Below, piece by piece: positions 9,384 to 17,982 of a stretch of DNA of 64,000 nt. Location: NCBI RefSeq assembly GCF_015160855.1, contig NZ_CP063373.1, positions 1,798,001-1,862,000 of the forward strand, written 5' to 3'. The stretch's first letter is position 1, and the number at the start of each line of letters is the position of its first letter. The notes under the pieces are model-generated. The model was given only the letters and a program-made list of their open reading frames with translations. It was not told where the DNA came from and did no database searches. This DNA comes from Streptomyces ferrugineus. GTDB lineage: Bacteria; Actinomycetota; Actinomycetes; Streptomycetales; Streptomycetaceae. The position numbers and the translations under genes were made by a program.

Positions 9384-10610
9384 GTGACCGTTGCGCAGCC
9401 TGATGTGACTGTGATCATCGGGGCGTACGAAGCGATGCCGTACCTGGTCGAGTGCCTGGCATCCGTCGAGGCACAGACCATCGACCCGGAGCGCATCGAG
9501 GTCGTCGCGGTGGACGACGGCTCGACGGACGGGACGGGGGAGTGCCTGGAGCAGTTCGCGGCCCGCGTGCCCATGCAGGTCACCGTCATCCGCCAGGAGA
9601 ACTCCGGCGGCCCCAGCGGTCCGCGCAACGTCGGCCTGGGCAAGGCGACCGGGCGTTACGTCTTCTTCCTCGACGCCGACGACCGGCTGGGCCCCGAGGC
9701 CCTGGAACGCATGGTCGCGATGGCCGACAAGAACGGCACGGACGTCGTGCTCGGCCGCATCGAGGGCGTCAACCGCACCGCGCCCAAGTCGATGTGGGGC
9801 AAGACGCTGGACCGTACCGACGTCTTCTCCTCCAACATCAAGTTCACGCTGAGCGCGCAGAAGCTGTTCCGCCGGGACCTGCTGACCCGGCACAACATGC
9901 GCTTCGACGAGTCCCTGTGGACCGGCGAGGACGCGCTGTTCACCATGGAGGCCTATCTGCGGGCCGACGGCGTCTCCGTGGTCGCCGACTACACCTGCTA
10001 CTACCTGGTGGGCCGCGACGACGGCAAGCACGTCACCAAGAGCGGCGGCTACACCCTGCGCTTCGACTCCGCGCGCGCCCTGATGAACCTGATAGCAGAG
10101 CACATACCCGCGGGCGACCGGCGCGACCTGCTCATGCTCCGCCCCTTCCTCATCACCCTGCTGCCGCAGTTCGGGCCCCAGTACGCCAAGGACAGCGAGA
10201 AGGTCAGGCAGCACAAGCTGGAACTCGCGGGGCCCCTCATGGACGCCTTCTGGACCCCGGGCATCGCCCGCCGCCTCAAGGTCCACGAGCGCCTGCGCCT
10301 GCACCTCGTCGCCGAGCGGCGCCCCGACCTCCTCCTCCCCGTCGTGGAGTTCGTCAAGGCCAAGAAGCAGGCGGCGGCCCTCCTGGAGAAGAGGGGCCAC
10401 CGTGTCTACCTCGTCTACCCGCACTTCCGGGACCGGGCGGCGGGGATCCCCGACTCCGTGTACCTCGCCGAACCGCGCGAGGCCCGCGCCTTCCACGGGT
10501 ATCGCGAGGGCGGCGCGGACTCGTTCCTGCGGCGCGCGGCGCGCAAGGCGCGCCGGGTGCTCAGGTCCTCGGGCGGGCCTACGCCGGGTGGGCGGGCTGC
10601 GGCGGCGTAG
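9384..10610 (+). CDS. Family 2 glycosyltransferase
   Basis: Cytoplasmic GT-A glycosyltransferase of 408 residues. It opens with VTVIIGAYEAMPYLVECLASVEAQT and shows VDDGSTDGTGE, NSGGPSGPRNVGL and the metal-binding DXD as FLDADD near residue 97, with WTGEDALFTMEAYLRA as the base-region motif. The C-terminal third is arginine- and lysine-rich and may bind membrane or polymer. The GTG at 9384 follows AGAGGAGAA. Its 3' end overlaps the opposing polymerase gene by 32 bases. Location between two CDP-alditol polymerases suggests it glycosylates or builds the same polymer, as TarS/TarP-type GT2 enzymes do; substrate unknown. Confidence 0.85.
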   Translation: MTVAQPDVTVIIGAYEAMPYLVECLASVEAQTIDPERIEVVAVDDGSTDGTGECLEQFAARVPMQVTVIRQENSGGPSGPRNVGLGKATGRYVFFLDADDRLGPEALERMVAMADKNGTDVVLGRIEGVNRTAPKSMWGKTLDRTDVFSSNIKFTLSAQKLFRRDLLTRHNMRFDESLWTGEDALFTMEAYLRADGVSVVADYTCYYLVGRDDGKHVTKSGGYTLRFDSARALMNLIAEHIPAGDRRDLLMLRPFLITLLPQFGPQYAKDSEKVRQHKLELAGPLMDAFWTPGIARRLKVHERLRLHLVAERRPDLLLPVVEFVKAKKQAAALLEKRGHRVYLVYPHFRDRAAGIPDSVYLAEPREARAFHGYREGGADSFLRRAARKARRVLRSSGGPTPGGRAAAA

Positions 10611-12627
10611 GCGACCGGCGCTGGTCCGGGATCTCGGTGGCGATCTCCGCCGCCAGCCGCTCCGCCATCCGCGCCCGGTGCTCCTGGGCCTTGGCGCACA
10701 GCGCCCGCACGGCCTCGTTGAAGCGCACCTGTGACACCGGCTCGTCCGGCCCCAGCAGCTCGCGCTTCAACTCGGCCCGAGCCTTCGCCAGTTCGTCCTT
10801 CTCGGGGTGCCGTACCGTCTCCAGCAGGCCCGGCACCCCGGCCCCGTCCGGCGTCAGCACGGTCGCCGCGCGCACGGTCGGGAACGCCTTGCGGAAGACG
10901 TCCTCCGCGAGACCGCTGGTATTGGCCACGGCGTACGGCTTCCCGCTCGCCAGGAAGTCGCTGATCACGCTCGACACATCGCTGATCAGCAGGTCCGCCC
11001 GGTCGAAGCAGGCGTACAGCGCGGGCCGGACGTCCGTGACGACCTGGTGCTCCCACTGCGGCAGCGACGCCCAGTACGCCTCCTCCCAGGCCGCCGTGGC
11101 CGCCGCCACCGCGGCCGCCCGCCCCGGCTCCGGCGCCGACTGGAGCATCATCCGCTCGACCTGATCGGCGCCGGCTCGCATCGCGGTCGTGGTGAGCCGA
11201 TCCAACTCCCGTGTCCGCAGGGCGAGTTCGCCCGTGTCGCGCGGCCGCTCACCCGCCCGCTCCCGGTTCGCCGCCCGGATCAGCTCACGGATCCGCAGAT
11301 CGGCCGCCCCGGCACGCGGGTCCACCGAACCCGTCAGCGGATGCGGCTTGTACAGCAGCCGTACGTCGGGATCGGCGAGCAGCGCCCGTACGAGGTTCTC
11401 GCCGGCCTCGATCACCGAGGTGTTGCCCGGGTTGCCGTCCCAGCCCTCCCAGGTCGGCGCGTACAGGACGGTCGTACGGGCACCCGTCGGAGCGCCCTCG
11501 TACTGCTGTACGTCATCCAGCTGCGGGCGGCCGATCTCCACCACGTCCTTGTCCTCGACGCCGACCTCGGCCAGCGCGTACCGCTCCCGCGCCGCCGGAC
11601 CGGCCACCCACACCTCGTCGTAGGCCTTCGCGTACGGGTTGCAGGACGACAGCTTGTCGCTCTCCCCGTGGTTGACGAAGGTGTGCTTGAGCGTGGGGAT
11701 GCGCAGCACCTGGGAGGTCTTGCCGGAGTTCGAGGGGTGGATGAGGACCTGGAGCGAGGAGTCCTCCAGACGCATCAGCGTCGAGACCTTCGGCAGGCAC
11801 AGGATCGGTACGTCGGTCGGGGCGATCTTCTGCACCATGAACCGCTCGCGCAGCACGATCAGCGGACGGCCGTCCAGCTTCGCCAGCGGCTCCAGCCACA
11901 TGTTGGCCTGGTACGCCGAGGACGCGCCGCCGGAGAAGTACAGGCCGACCGTCGGCCGGTACTCCGCCAGCCAGGCGTCCAGCCACGCCAGTGCCTCCCG
12001 CTCACTCGCCGGTCGACGGCTCGGCAGCAGCCGCAGAAGGAGGTCGTACAGGCCCAGCAGGGCGAGCCCCAGGGACAGTGCGATGCCGAGCGCCGCGCAG
12101 CGCGGGTCGTCGATGGCCGCGGTGGTCAGCAGGCCCAAGGTGGCCGGGAGGCCGAAGGCCGGCAGACGGTGGCCGGCGCGGCGCAGCAGGGCCGGCGGGG
12201 CGGGGGACAGGCGCAGCGCGGAGGCGTCGATGTTGCGGGTGACCACCGGCAGGGTGCGGGTGCGGCGGACCAGCACCGACAGGGCCTGGATGGCGCAGTG
12301 CAGCGCGTAGAAGGCGAGCAGCCCGGCGATGAGCGGTGTGTACAGCGTCTCCCGCTGCTGCTCGCCCAGCCGCAGCAGGGCCACGACCAGCAGCAGGTCC
12401 CGCAGCACATGTCGCACGGTGATGTCCGCGTGGGACTTGGCGAACATCGACAGCATGCCGCGGTGCCAGCGGTACAGCACGCCCTCGACGGCCAGGGACG
12501 TGACCGTCGAGGCGAGCAGCAGCGGGACGTGCGGGCGCAGCGCGGCCACGGCCTGGACGCAGAAGGCTGCCACCAGGAGAGCCGCGACCAGGGCTCTGGC
12601 CGGGATGCGGGACGGAGGTGTGGGCAA
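10579..12627 (-). CDS. Second membrane-anchored CDP-alditol polymerase (TagF/TarL-like)
   Basis: 682-residue paralogue of the 7143-9194 product. The N-terminal 200 residues contain several hydrophobic helices (ALVAALLVAAFCVQAVAAL, LLTTAAIDDPRCAALGIALS). The catalytic half carries YFSGGASSAYQANMWLEP, FVNHGESDK, YAPTWEGWDGNPGNTS, YKPHPLTG and SDVSSVISDFLASGKPYAV, matching the sister protein motif for motif, again with a long alanine-rich helical insertion before SDVSS. It is transcribed toward the GT2 gene with overlapping 3' ends. Two diverged copies could make two polymers, or initiate and extend one polymer as TagB/TagF pairs do; sequence alone does not decide. Confidence 0.8.
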   Translation of the reverse strand: MPTPPSRIPARALVAALLVAAFCVQAVAALRPHVPLLLASTVTSLAVEGVLYRWHRGMLSMFAKSHADITVRHVLRDLLLVVALLRLGEQQRETLYTPLIAGLLAFYALHCAIQALSVLVRRTRTLPVVTRNIDASALRLSPAPPALLRRAGHRLPAFGLPATLGLLTTAAIDDPRCAALGIALSLGLALLGLYDLLLRLLPSRRPASEREALAWLDAWLAEYRPTVGLYFSGGASSAYQANMWLEPLAKLDGRPLIVLRERFMVQKIAPTDVPILCLPKVSTLMRLEDSSLQVLIHPSNSGKTSQVLRIPTLKHTFVNHGESDKLSSCNPYAKAYDEVWVAGPAARERYALAEVGVEDKDVVEIGRPQLDDVQQYEGAPTGARTTVLYAPTWEGWDGNPGNTSVIEAGENLVRALLADPDVRLLYKPHPLTGSVDPRAGAADLRIRELIRAANRERAGERPRDTGELALRTRELDRLTTTAMRAGADQVERMMLQSAPEPGRAAAVAAATAAWEEAYWASLPQWEHQVVTDVRPALYACFDRADLLISDVSSVISDFLASGKPYAVANTSGLAEDVFRKAFPTVRAATVLTPDGAGVPGLLETVRHPEKDELAKARAELKRELLGPDEPVSQVRFNEAVRALCAKAQEHRARMAERLAAEIATEIPDQRRSPTPPQPAHPA

Positions 12628-12851
12628 CTGCGGTCACTCCAAGGTCGACGCGGGACGTTCGTGCGCCCGGGTTAACGCGCGGCTGCCTACAGACGACACG
12701 CACGTGTCCTGAGTGGCCGCAGTGACGCGCCGTGGTCGTCCGCTGGCTGTCCGGAGGCTGGACCGGTGCGCGCCGCGCCATCCGCTTCGCGTAGATTTCG
12801 AGGCAGGCAAGAGGCAGCCGACCGGCATTCGGGCGAGGGGGAAGAGCACAG

Positions 12852-13979
12852 GTGGCAGGGGCAAGGCAGGGTGTGCGCGAGGCCCGCAGGGTCGTCGTCA
12901 AGGTGGGCTCCTCGTCGCTGACGACCGCTTCGGGCGGCCTGGACGCCGACCGCGTCGACGCGCTCGTGGACGTCCTCGCCAAGAGCCGCAGTGGTGGGGA
13001 GCGGGAGGTCGTCCTGGTCTCCTCCGGCGCCATCGCGGCCGGGCTCGCCCCGCTGGGCCTGCGCCGCCGCCCCAAGGACCTGGCCCGCCAGCAGGCCGCC
13101 GCCAGCGTCGGCCAGGGCCTCCTCGTCGCCCGCTACACCGCCTCCTTCGCCCGCTACGGCGTCCGCGTCGGCCAGGTGCTGCTGACCAGCGACGACATGA
13201 GCCGCCGGGCCCACCACCGCAACGCCTCGCGCACCCTCGACAAACTGCTCGCGATGGGCGCGTTCCCGATCGTCAACGAGAACGACACCGTCGCCACGGA
13301 CGAGATCCGCTTCGGCGACAACGACCGGCTCGCCGCGCTGGTCGCCCACCTCGTCCGCGCCGACCTGCTGGTGCTGCTGTCCGACGTGGACGGCGTGTAC
13401 GACGGCGACCCCAGCCGGCCGGGGACGTCGCGGATAGCTCAGGTGCGGGGGCCGTCCGACCTCGCCGGGGTCGACATCGGCAGCGCGGGCAAGGCGGGCG
13501 TCGGCACCGGCGGCATGGTCACCAAGGTCGAGGCGGCCCGGATCGCGGCCGCCGCCGGCATCCCCGTGGTGCTGACCAGCGCGATCCACGCGGCCGAGGC
13601 CCTGACCGGCGGCGACACCGGCACGTACTTCCACGCCACCGGCAAGCGCTCCGCGGACCGGCTGCTGTGGCTCCAGCACGCGTCCACACCGCGGGGCTCG
13701 CTCACTCTGGACGACGGTGCGGTACGGGCGGTCGTGGAACGCCGCAAGTCGCTGCTCCCGGCCGGGATCGCCGCCGTCGAGGGCGAGTTCAGCGCGGGCG
13801 ACCCGGTCGAACTGCGCGACAGCACGGGGCACGCGGTCGCACGCGGGCTCGTCAACTTCGACGCCAAGGAGATCCCGCAACTGCTCGGGCGCTCGACGCG
13901 GGAGCTGGCGCGGGAACTGGGGGCGGAGTACGAGCGCGAGGTCGTGCACCGGGACGACTTGGTGATCCTGCATCCCTGA
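12852..13979 (+). CDS. proB: Glutamate 5-kinase
   Basis: First step of proline synthesis, ATP-dependent phosphorylation of glutamate. The 375-residue protein has the amino-acid kinase fold (VVVKVGSSSLTT, LVSSGAIAAGL, VNENDTVATDEIRFGDND, GTGGMVTKVEAA). From about residue 285 it carries a C-terminal PUA domain, the full-length bacterial form. The GTG start follows a GGGGGAAGAG purine run. proA lies downstream on the same strand, separated by one uncharacterised gene, so a proline-synthesis operon is likely. Confidence 0.96.
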   Translation: MAGARQGVREARRVVVKVGSSSLTTASGGLDADRVDALVDVLAKSRSGGEREVVLVSSGAIAAGLAPLGLRRRPKDLARQQAAASVGQGLLVARYTASFARYGVRVGQVLLTSDDMSRRAHHRNASRTLDKLLAMGAFPIVNENDTVATDEIRFGDNDRLAALVAHLVRADLLVLLSDVDGVYDGDPSRPGTSRIAQVRGPSDLAGVDIGSAGKAGVGTGGMVTKVEAARIAAAAGIPVVLTSAIHAAEALTGGDTGTYFHATGKRSADRLLWLQHASTPRGSLTLDDGAVRAVVERRKSLLPAGIAAVEGEFSAGDPVELRDSTGHAVARGLVNFDAKEIPQLLGRSTRELARELGAEYEREVVHRDDLVILHP

Positions 13980-14149
13980 GCGGCGGCCGGGGCGGCGGAC
14001 GGGGGCCGAAAACGGGGGGAACGCCCTGCTATCGACGTCGCCCTGAGGTGGACGTTCCGCAAAACCGCCCCGCGAGCCCTTGCGGCCTGCTCAACTTTGT
14101 CTCAGGGACACATTCCACACTGCTCGACCCTTGCGTGAAGGAGGCCGTC

Positions 14150-14593
14150 GTGAGACGAGTGCGCCCCGGGGCGGCGGCGTCCCGCGCGGCCGGTGAGGAG
14201 CGCGCCTTGACGAGCGTCGCGGCCGGAGACCGGTACGAGCAGCCCGAGGACCTGCCCCGTCTGTGGCACGTCACCCTCAGCGTGTCCGGCCAGGAGGCCC
14301 CGCTGAAGGAGGTGCGGCGCGCCCTCGAGCAGCTCGCCCACGACCACCCCTTTCTACTGACCAGCAGGTATGCCAACGATCACGCCGAGATCCGGTACTG
14401 GGAAGAGGCCCGCGACCTGCACGACGCGGCGGCCGTAGCCCTGCGCCTGTGGGGCGAGCACCGGCAGAGCGCGGGGCTGCCGCCCTGGGAGATCGTCGGC
14501 CTGGAGGTCATCGACCGCGAGACGTACCACCAGCGCATCGCCGAGGGCTACGGACCGCCGCCGGCGACCCCGGTCGGTGTCCACCCCTATTGA
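14150..14593 (+). CDS. Uncharacterised protein between proB and proA
   Basis: 147 residues from a GTG at 14150 with an excellent AAGGAGG ribosome site five bases upstream. I do not recognise a named domain. After a basic, alanine-rich start it has the segment LPRLWHVTLSVSGQEAPLKEVRRALEQL, suggesting a small alpha/beta (ferredoxin-like) fold. It continues with HPFLLTSRYANDHAEIRYWEEARDLHDAAA and ends PPATPVGVHPY. There is no signal peptide or membrane segment. Codon use is typical of the genome, so it is a real gene. Position between proB and proA suggests co-expression, not necessarily a role in proline synthesis. Confidence 0.75.
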   Translation: MRRVRPGAAASRAAGEERALTSVAAGDRYEQPEDLPRLWHVTLSVSGQEAPLKEVRRALEQLAHDHPFLLTSRYANDHAEIRYWEEARDLHDAAAVALRLWGEHRQSAGLPPWEIVGLEVIDRETYHQRIAEGYGPPPATPVGVHPY

Positions 14594-14668
14594 GCCGACC
14601 TGGGCGCCTTGTCTCGCGGTTCGGAACACCCGATGGACCGACCTCGCGGGCGCACTACCCTTCTTTTC

Positions 14669-15955
14669 ATGACCACGCTTTCGCCGTACGACTCCATGTC
14701 CCCGGTCAACCGGGCCGCCTACCGCGCCAAGGCCGCCGCCGCCGACCTCGCCCCGCTGCCGCGGGCCGAGAAGGACGACGCGCTGCTGGCCATCGCGGAC
14801 GCCCTGGAGGTCCGTACGAGTGAGATCGTCGAGGCCAACGCCAAGGACATCGCCAAGGCCCGCGAGGCCGGCACCAGCGAGTCGATCATCGACCGGCTGA
14901 CGCTGACGCCGGAGCGCGTGCGGGCCATCGCCTCCGACGTGCGGGACGTCGTCGCGCTGCCCGACCCGGTCGGCGAGGTCGTGCGCGGGTCCACGCTCCC
15001 CAACGGCATCGACCTGCGCCAGGTCCGCGTCCCGCTGGGCGTCGTCGGGATCATCTACGAGGCCCGCCCGAACGTCACCGTGGACGCCGCCGCCCTGTGC
15101 CTGAAGTCCGGCAACGCGGTGCTGCTGCGCGGCTCGGCCTCGGCGTACGAGTCGAACACCGCCCTCGTCCGGGTGATCCGCGACGCCGTGGGCGGCGCCG
15201 GGCTGCCCGCCGACGCCGTGCAGCTGGTGCCCGGCGAGAGCCGCGAGAGCGTGCGCGAGCTGATGCGGGCCCGCGGCCTGGTCGACGTGCTGATCCCGCG
15301 CGGCGGCGCCTCGCTGATCCAGACCGTCGTCTCGGAGTCGATCGTCCCGGTCATCGAGACCGGCACCGGCAACTGCCACGTCTACGTCGACGCCCACGCC
15401 GACCTCGACATGGCCATCGAGATCCTGATCAACTCCAAGGCCCAGCGCGTCAGCGTCTGCAACGCCGCCGAGACCCTCCTGATCCACCAGGACATCGCCC
15501 CCGAGTTCCTGCCGCGCGCCCTGGACGCCCTCGCGGAGGCAGGGGTGACCGTGCACGCCGACGAGAGGGTGCTGGCGTACGCCAAGGACTCCAAGGCGAC
15601 CGTCGTCGAGGCCACGGCCGAGGACTGGGAGACCGAGTACCTGTCGTACGACATCGCCGCCGCGGTCGTGGACTCGCTGGACAAGGCCGTCGAGCACATC
15701 CGGCTGTGGACCTCCGGCCACACCGAGGCCATCGTCACCACCTCGCAGCAGGCCGCCCGCCGCTTCACCCAACTGGTCGACTCCACGACGGTCGCGGTGA
15801 ACGCCTCCACCCGCTTCACCGACGGCGGCCAGTTCGGCTTCGGCGCGGAGATCGGCATCTCCACGCAGAAGCTGCACGCCCGCGGCCCCATGGGGCTGCC
15901 GGAGCTGACCAGCACGAAGTACATCGTCACCGGTGACGGGCACGTACGACGCTGA
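14669..15955 (+). CDS. proA: Gamma-glutamyl phosphate reductase
   Basis: NADPH-dependent second step of proline synthesis, making glutamate-5-semialdehyde. The 428-residue aldehyde-dehydrogenase-fold protein shows [30 protein letters not shown] in part as family signature, [22 protein letters not shown] and the catalytic cysteine in VCNAAETLL. It ends [12 protein letters not shown] residues ([11 protein letters not shown]) and [17 protein letters not shown]. The ATG at 14669 is preferred over an in-frame ATG at 14609 because similarity starts at MTTLSPYD. A short hairpin (GCTCGG/CCGAGC, 15959-15977) follows the stop. Confidence 0.96.
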   Translation: MTTLSPYDSMSPVNRAAYRAKAAAADLAPLPRAEKDDALLAIADALEVRTSEIVEANAKDIAKAREAGTSESIIDRLTLTPERVRAIASDVRDVVALPDPVGEVVRGSTLPNGIDLRQVRVPLGVVGIIYEARPNVTVDAAALCLKSGNAVLLRGSASAYESNTALVRVIRDAVGGAGLPADAVQLVPGESRESVRELMRARGLVDVLIPRGGASLIQTVVSESIVPVIETGTGNCHVYVDAHADLDMAIEILINSKAQRVSVCNAAETLLIHQDIAPEFLPRALDALAEAGVTVHADERVLAYAKDSKATVVEATAEDWETEYLSYDIAAAVVDSLDKAVEHIRLWTSGHTEAIVTTSQQAARRFTQLVDSTTVAVNASTRFTDGGQFGFGAEIGISTQKLHARGPMGLPELTSTKYIVTGDGHVRR

Positions 15956-16145
15956 GCCGCTCGGCATTTTTCCGAGCCGCGGGGGGCGTGCCGGAGGACC
16001 CGGCGGCGCATGGCGCACGGCCAGGGCATATGCGTCCGACACGCGCCCCCGCCCCGCCTCCATGCCGTACACGAGGCGTCTCACAAGGCGGATGAATTTC
16101 CATACCGTCTGCCCAAATTGACCCCCCAGGACTACTCTGGATCCC

Positions 16146-16724
16146 GTGCCGGAGGACGTGGGGGGCACGCCGTTCCCTGACGGCTGGGAGCCCGACGACG
16201 ACCACGACCGCGGGGTGTCGGACGAAGAGTTCGCCTCCGTGGTCTTCGACGAGGCCTTCGTACGGGCGGCCGTGGTGCACGAGCCGACCGCCGTCGAGCG
16301 CCTCCTGGCCGCCGCCCAGGCCAGAGCGGAGGCCTCCGAGGCCGAAGCGCGCCGGGCACACGGCCGCGGCGAGCGGTACGAGGAGGGGTTCGGCCCCGGC
16401 GACCGCGCCGGTTTCGGCCATGATCCCGAGCTGGACGATCTGGACGACACGGACATACTCGAGGGCCCTTACGGCGCCCCGGGCGCGTACGGCAAGCAGG
16501 TCCGCTGGCATCGTCCGGTCGCCTGGATCCTCGCCCTGGTGATGGGCATCGGCATGGTCGCGCTGGCCTTCGCGGCGGTCTATCGCGGCGCCTCCTCGGA
16601 CAACCGGGACCAGGTCCCGCCACCGGGGGCGTCGACCGGGCTGGAACAGGGCGGCGCGGCGTCGCCCTCCGCCTCCGCCGACTACTCGCCGCCGGCCGTC
16701 CCGGCGACCCCGCGTACGCCCTGA
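16146..16724 (+). CDS. Membrane protein with N-terminal VVFDEAFVRAA motif
   Basis: 192 residues. The first 120 residues are acidic, cytoplasmic in character and contain EEFASVVFDEAFVRAAVVHEP near residue 29. One transmembrane helix (VAWILALVMGIGMVALAFAAVY) lies near residues 126-147, followed by a short Ser/Pro-rich external tail. There is no enzyme motif. The GTG at 16146 is only eight bases after a TACTCT -10-like box, which suggests a leaderless mRNA. The next gene encodes a protein with the same N-terminal motif, so the two probably share a cytoplasmic partner. Function unknown; I infer an envelope-complex role from the neighbours only. Confidence 0.75.
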   Translation: MPEDVGGTPFPDGWEPDDDHDRGVSDEEFASVVFDEAFVRAAVVHEPTAVERLLAAAQARAEASEAEARRAHGRGERYEEGFGPGDRAGFGHDPELDDLDDTDILEGPYGAPGAYGKQVRWHRPVAWILALVMGIGMVALAFAAVYRGASSDNRDQVPPPGASTGLEQGGAASPSASADYSPPAVPATPRTP

Positions 16725-16811
16725 CCGGAGACGATCGAGGGCCTGAGCACTACGGAGAGCTGCCGCGCAATCCTGGTGAGAACCTGTCAGAACTTGTCGC
16801 GCAGCAGGGCG

Positions 16812-16839
16812 TTTACCTGAGCTCCCGGCGACCTACCCT
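16812..16839 (+). promoter_or_regulatory. Promoter giving a leaderless transcript for the 16846 gene
   Basis: TTTACC (16812-16817) and TACCCT (16834-16839) are spaced by 16 bases, a plausible HrdB-type promoter. Transcription would begin at or within a base or two of the ATG at 16846, and no ribosome site is present in the gap. Confidence 0.55.
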
Positions 16840-16845
16840 GAAGAT

Positions 16846-17922
16846 ATGGGAGGGCCTGGAGACCCACCTGAGGGGACACCCGAAGGCGGCCCCGGAGGTG
16901 GCGAGGACGAATACCGATCCGTCGTCTTCGACGAGTCGTTCGTCCGAGCTGCCCGCCTCCAGGAGTTCTCCGCACAGGAGCGCATCGCCGACCACGCGCC
17001 CGCCGTACGCCGCCGTCCACCACTGCGCCGGGGCCTGTCCCGGCAGGCACTCGTCCTCGTCCTGTTGATCGCCGTGGCCTTCGGTACGGCGATCTACATG
17101 GGTGTACGGCATCCCTATCAGACCCCGGCCTCCTCCGGGCCGCCCGCCGAGCCCCTGCGGATGACCGTCATCCCGCTCGCCCCGGAGGGCGAGGTGCCCG
17201 GGACGGCCGACACCGACGCTCTGTACGCGCGCAGTCCCGCCGCGCAGTTCCGCATCGGCGCGGAGGGCATACCGCTGCCGGCCGCGCGGCGTACCGCGCA
17301 CTTCTCGGACGGTGACGTCACGAACGCGCTGACGATCGCGAAGGACTACATCGTGCGGTCCGCGCTGTATCCCGAGGTCCTCACCGGCGACCAGGTGCGG
17401 CCGGTGCGGGTGCTGCTGGATCCCGATCAACTGGACCAGTTCGACGAGAGCTTCGGGCATCCGGCGGCGGACGGGCGGCATGCGCCGACCGGGTGGCTGG
17501 TGCGCTTCGACCCCTCGCAGGCGGAGCTGGCCGATCGCCGGATCCGGGTCCAGGGCACGCTGCAGGCCGCCGAGACCGACGCGTCGACGCTCGAGGTCAC
17601 GGCCGACCACACCTTCGTCTACGCCCTGCGGCCGACGGACGCCGGTGCGAAGGCCGCCGAGGCGTCGCTGTTCACCGTGCGCCGGGAGCTGCACTTCCGC
17701 TTCGACCGCGAGGACCTGCGGCTGCACCAGACCCAGCTGGTCGTCTCCTACGTCCAGGCCGGCCCGCTGTCCTGCGCCGACGACTCGACGAACCGGCTGC
17801 ATCCGCTGCTGGCGGGCCAGACGGCCAAGGAGGGCGGCCCGGCCGGCACCGACCCGTACGCCACGGGCGGGGCCACGGCACTGTGCGGATCGCTGGCGGC
17901 GGGGGCGCAGCCGAAGGTGTGA
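16846..17922 (+). CDS. Membrane-anchored extracellular protein with N-terminal VVFDESFVRAA motif
   Basis: 358 residues. A short cytoplasmic N-terminus carries EYRSVVFDESFVRAARLQE (residues about 22-40), followed by a basic stretch and one transmembrane helix (ALVLVLLIAVAFGTAIYMGV, near residues 67-86). The rest is a predicted extracellular domain with no enzyme motif I recognise; it includes FSDGDVTNALTIAKDYIVRSALYPEVLTG and two cysteines near the C-terminus. The N-terminal motif matches the preceding gene product almost residue for residue, though the remainders are unrelated. The gene converges with the M48 protease gene. Likely a conserved envelope component; function not established here. 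Confidence 0.78.
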   Translation: MGGPGDPPEGTPEGGPGGGEDEYRSVVFDESFVRAARLQEFSAQERIADHAPAVRRRPPLRRGLSRQALVLVLLIAVAFGTAIYMGVRHPYQTPASSGPPAEPLRMTVIPLAPEGEVPGTADTDALYARSPAAQFRIGAEGIPLPAARRTAHFSDGDVTNALTIAKDYIVRSALYPEVLTGDQVRPVRVLLDPDQLDQFDESFGHPAADGRHAPTGWLVRFDPSQAELADRRIRVQGTLQAAETDASTLEVTADHTFVYALRPTDAGAKAAEASLFTVRRELHFRFDREDLRLHQTQLVVSYVQAGPLSCADDSTNRLHPLLAGQTAKEGGPAGTDPYATGGATALCGSLAAGAQPKV

Positions 17923-17982
17923 GCCGGGGCGAGCCCCGGTCCCTCGGTCCCCGGTCCTCAGTCCTCGGTCAGTCCCCGGCCC

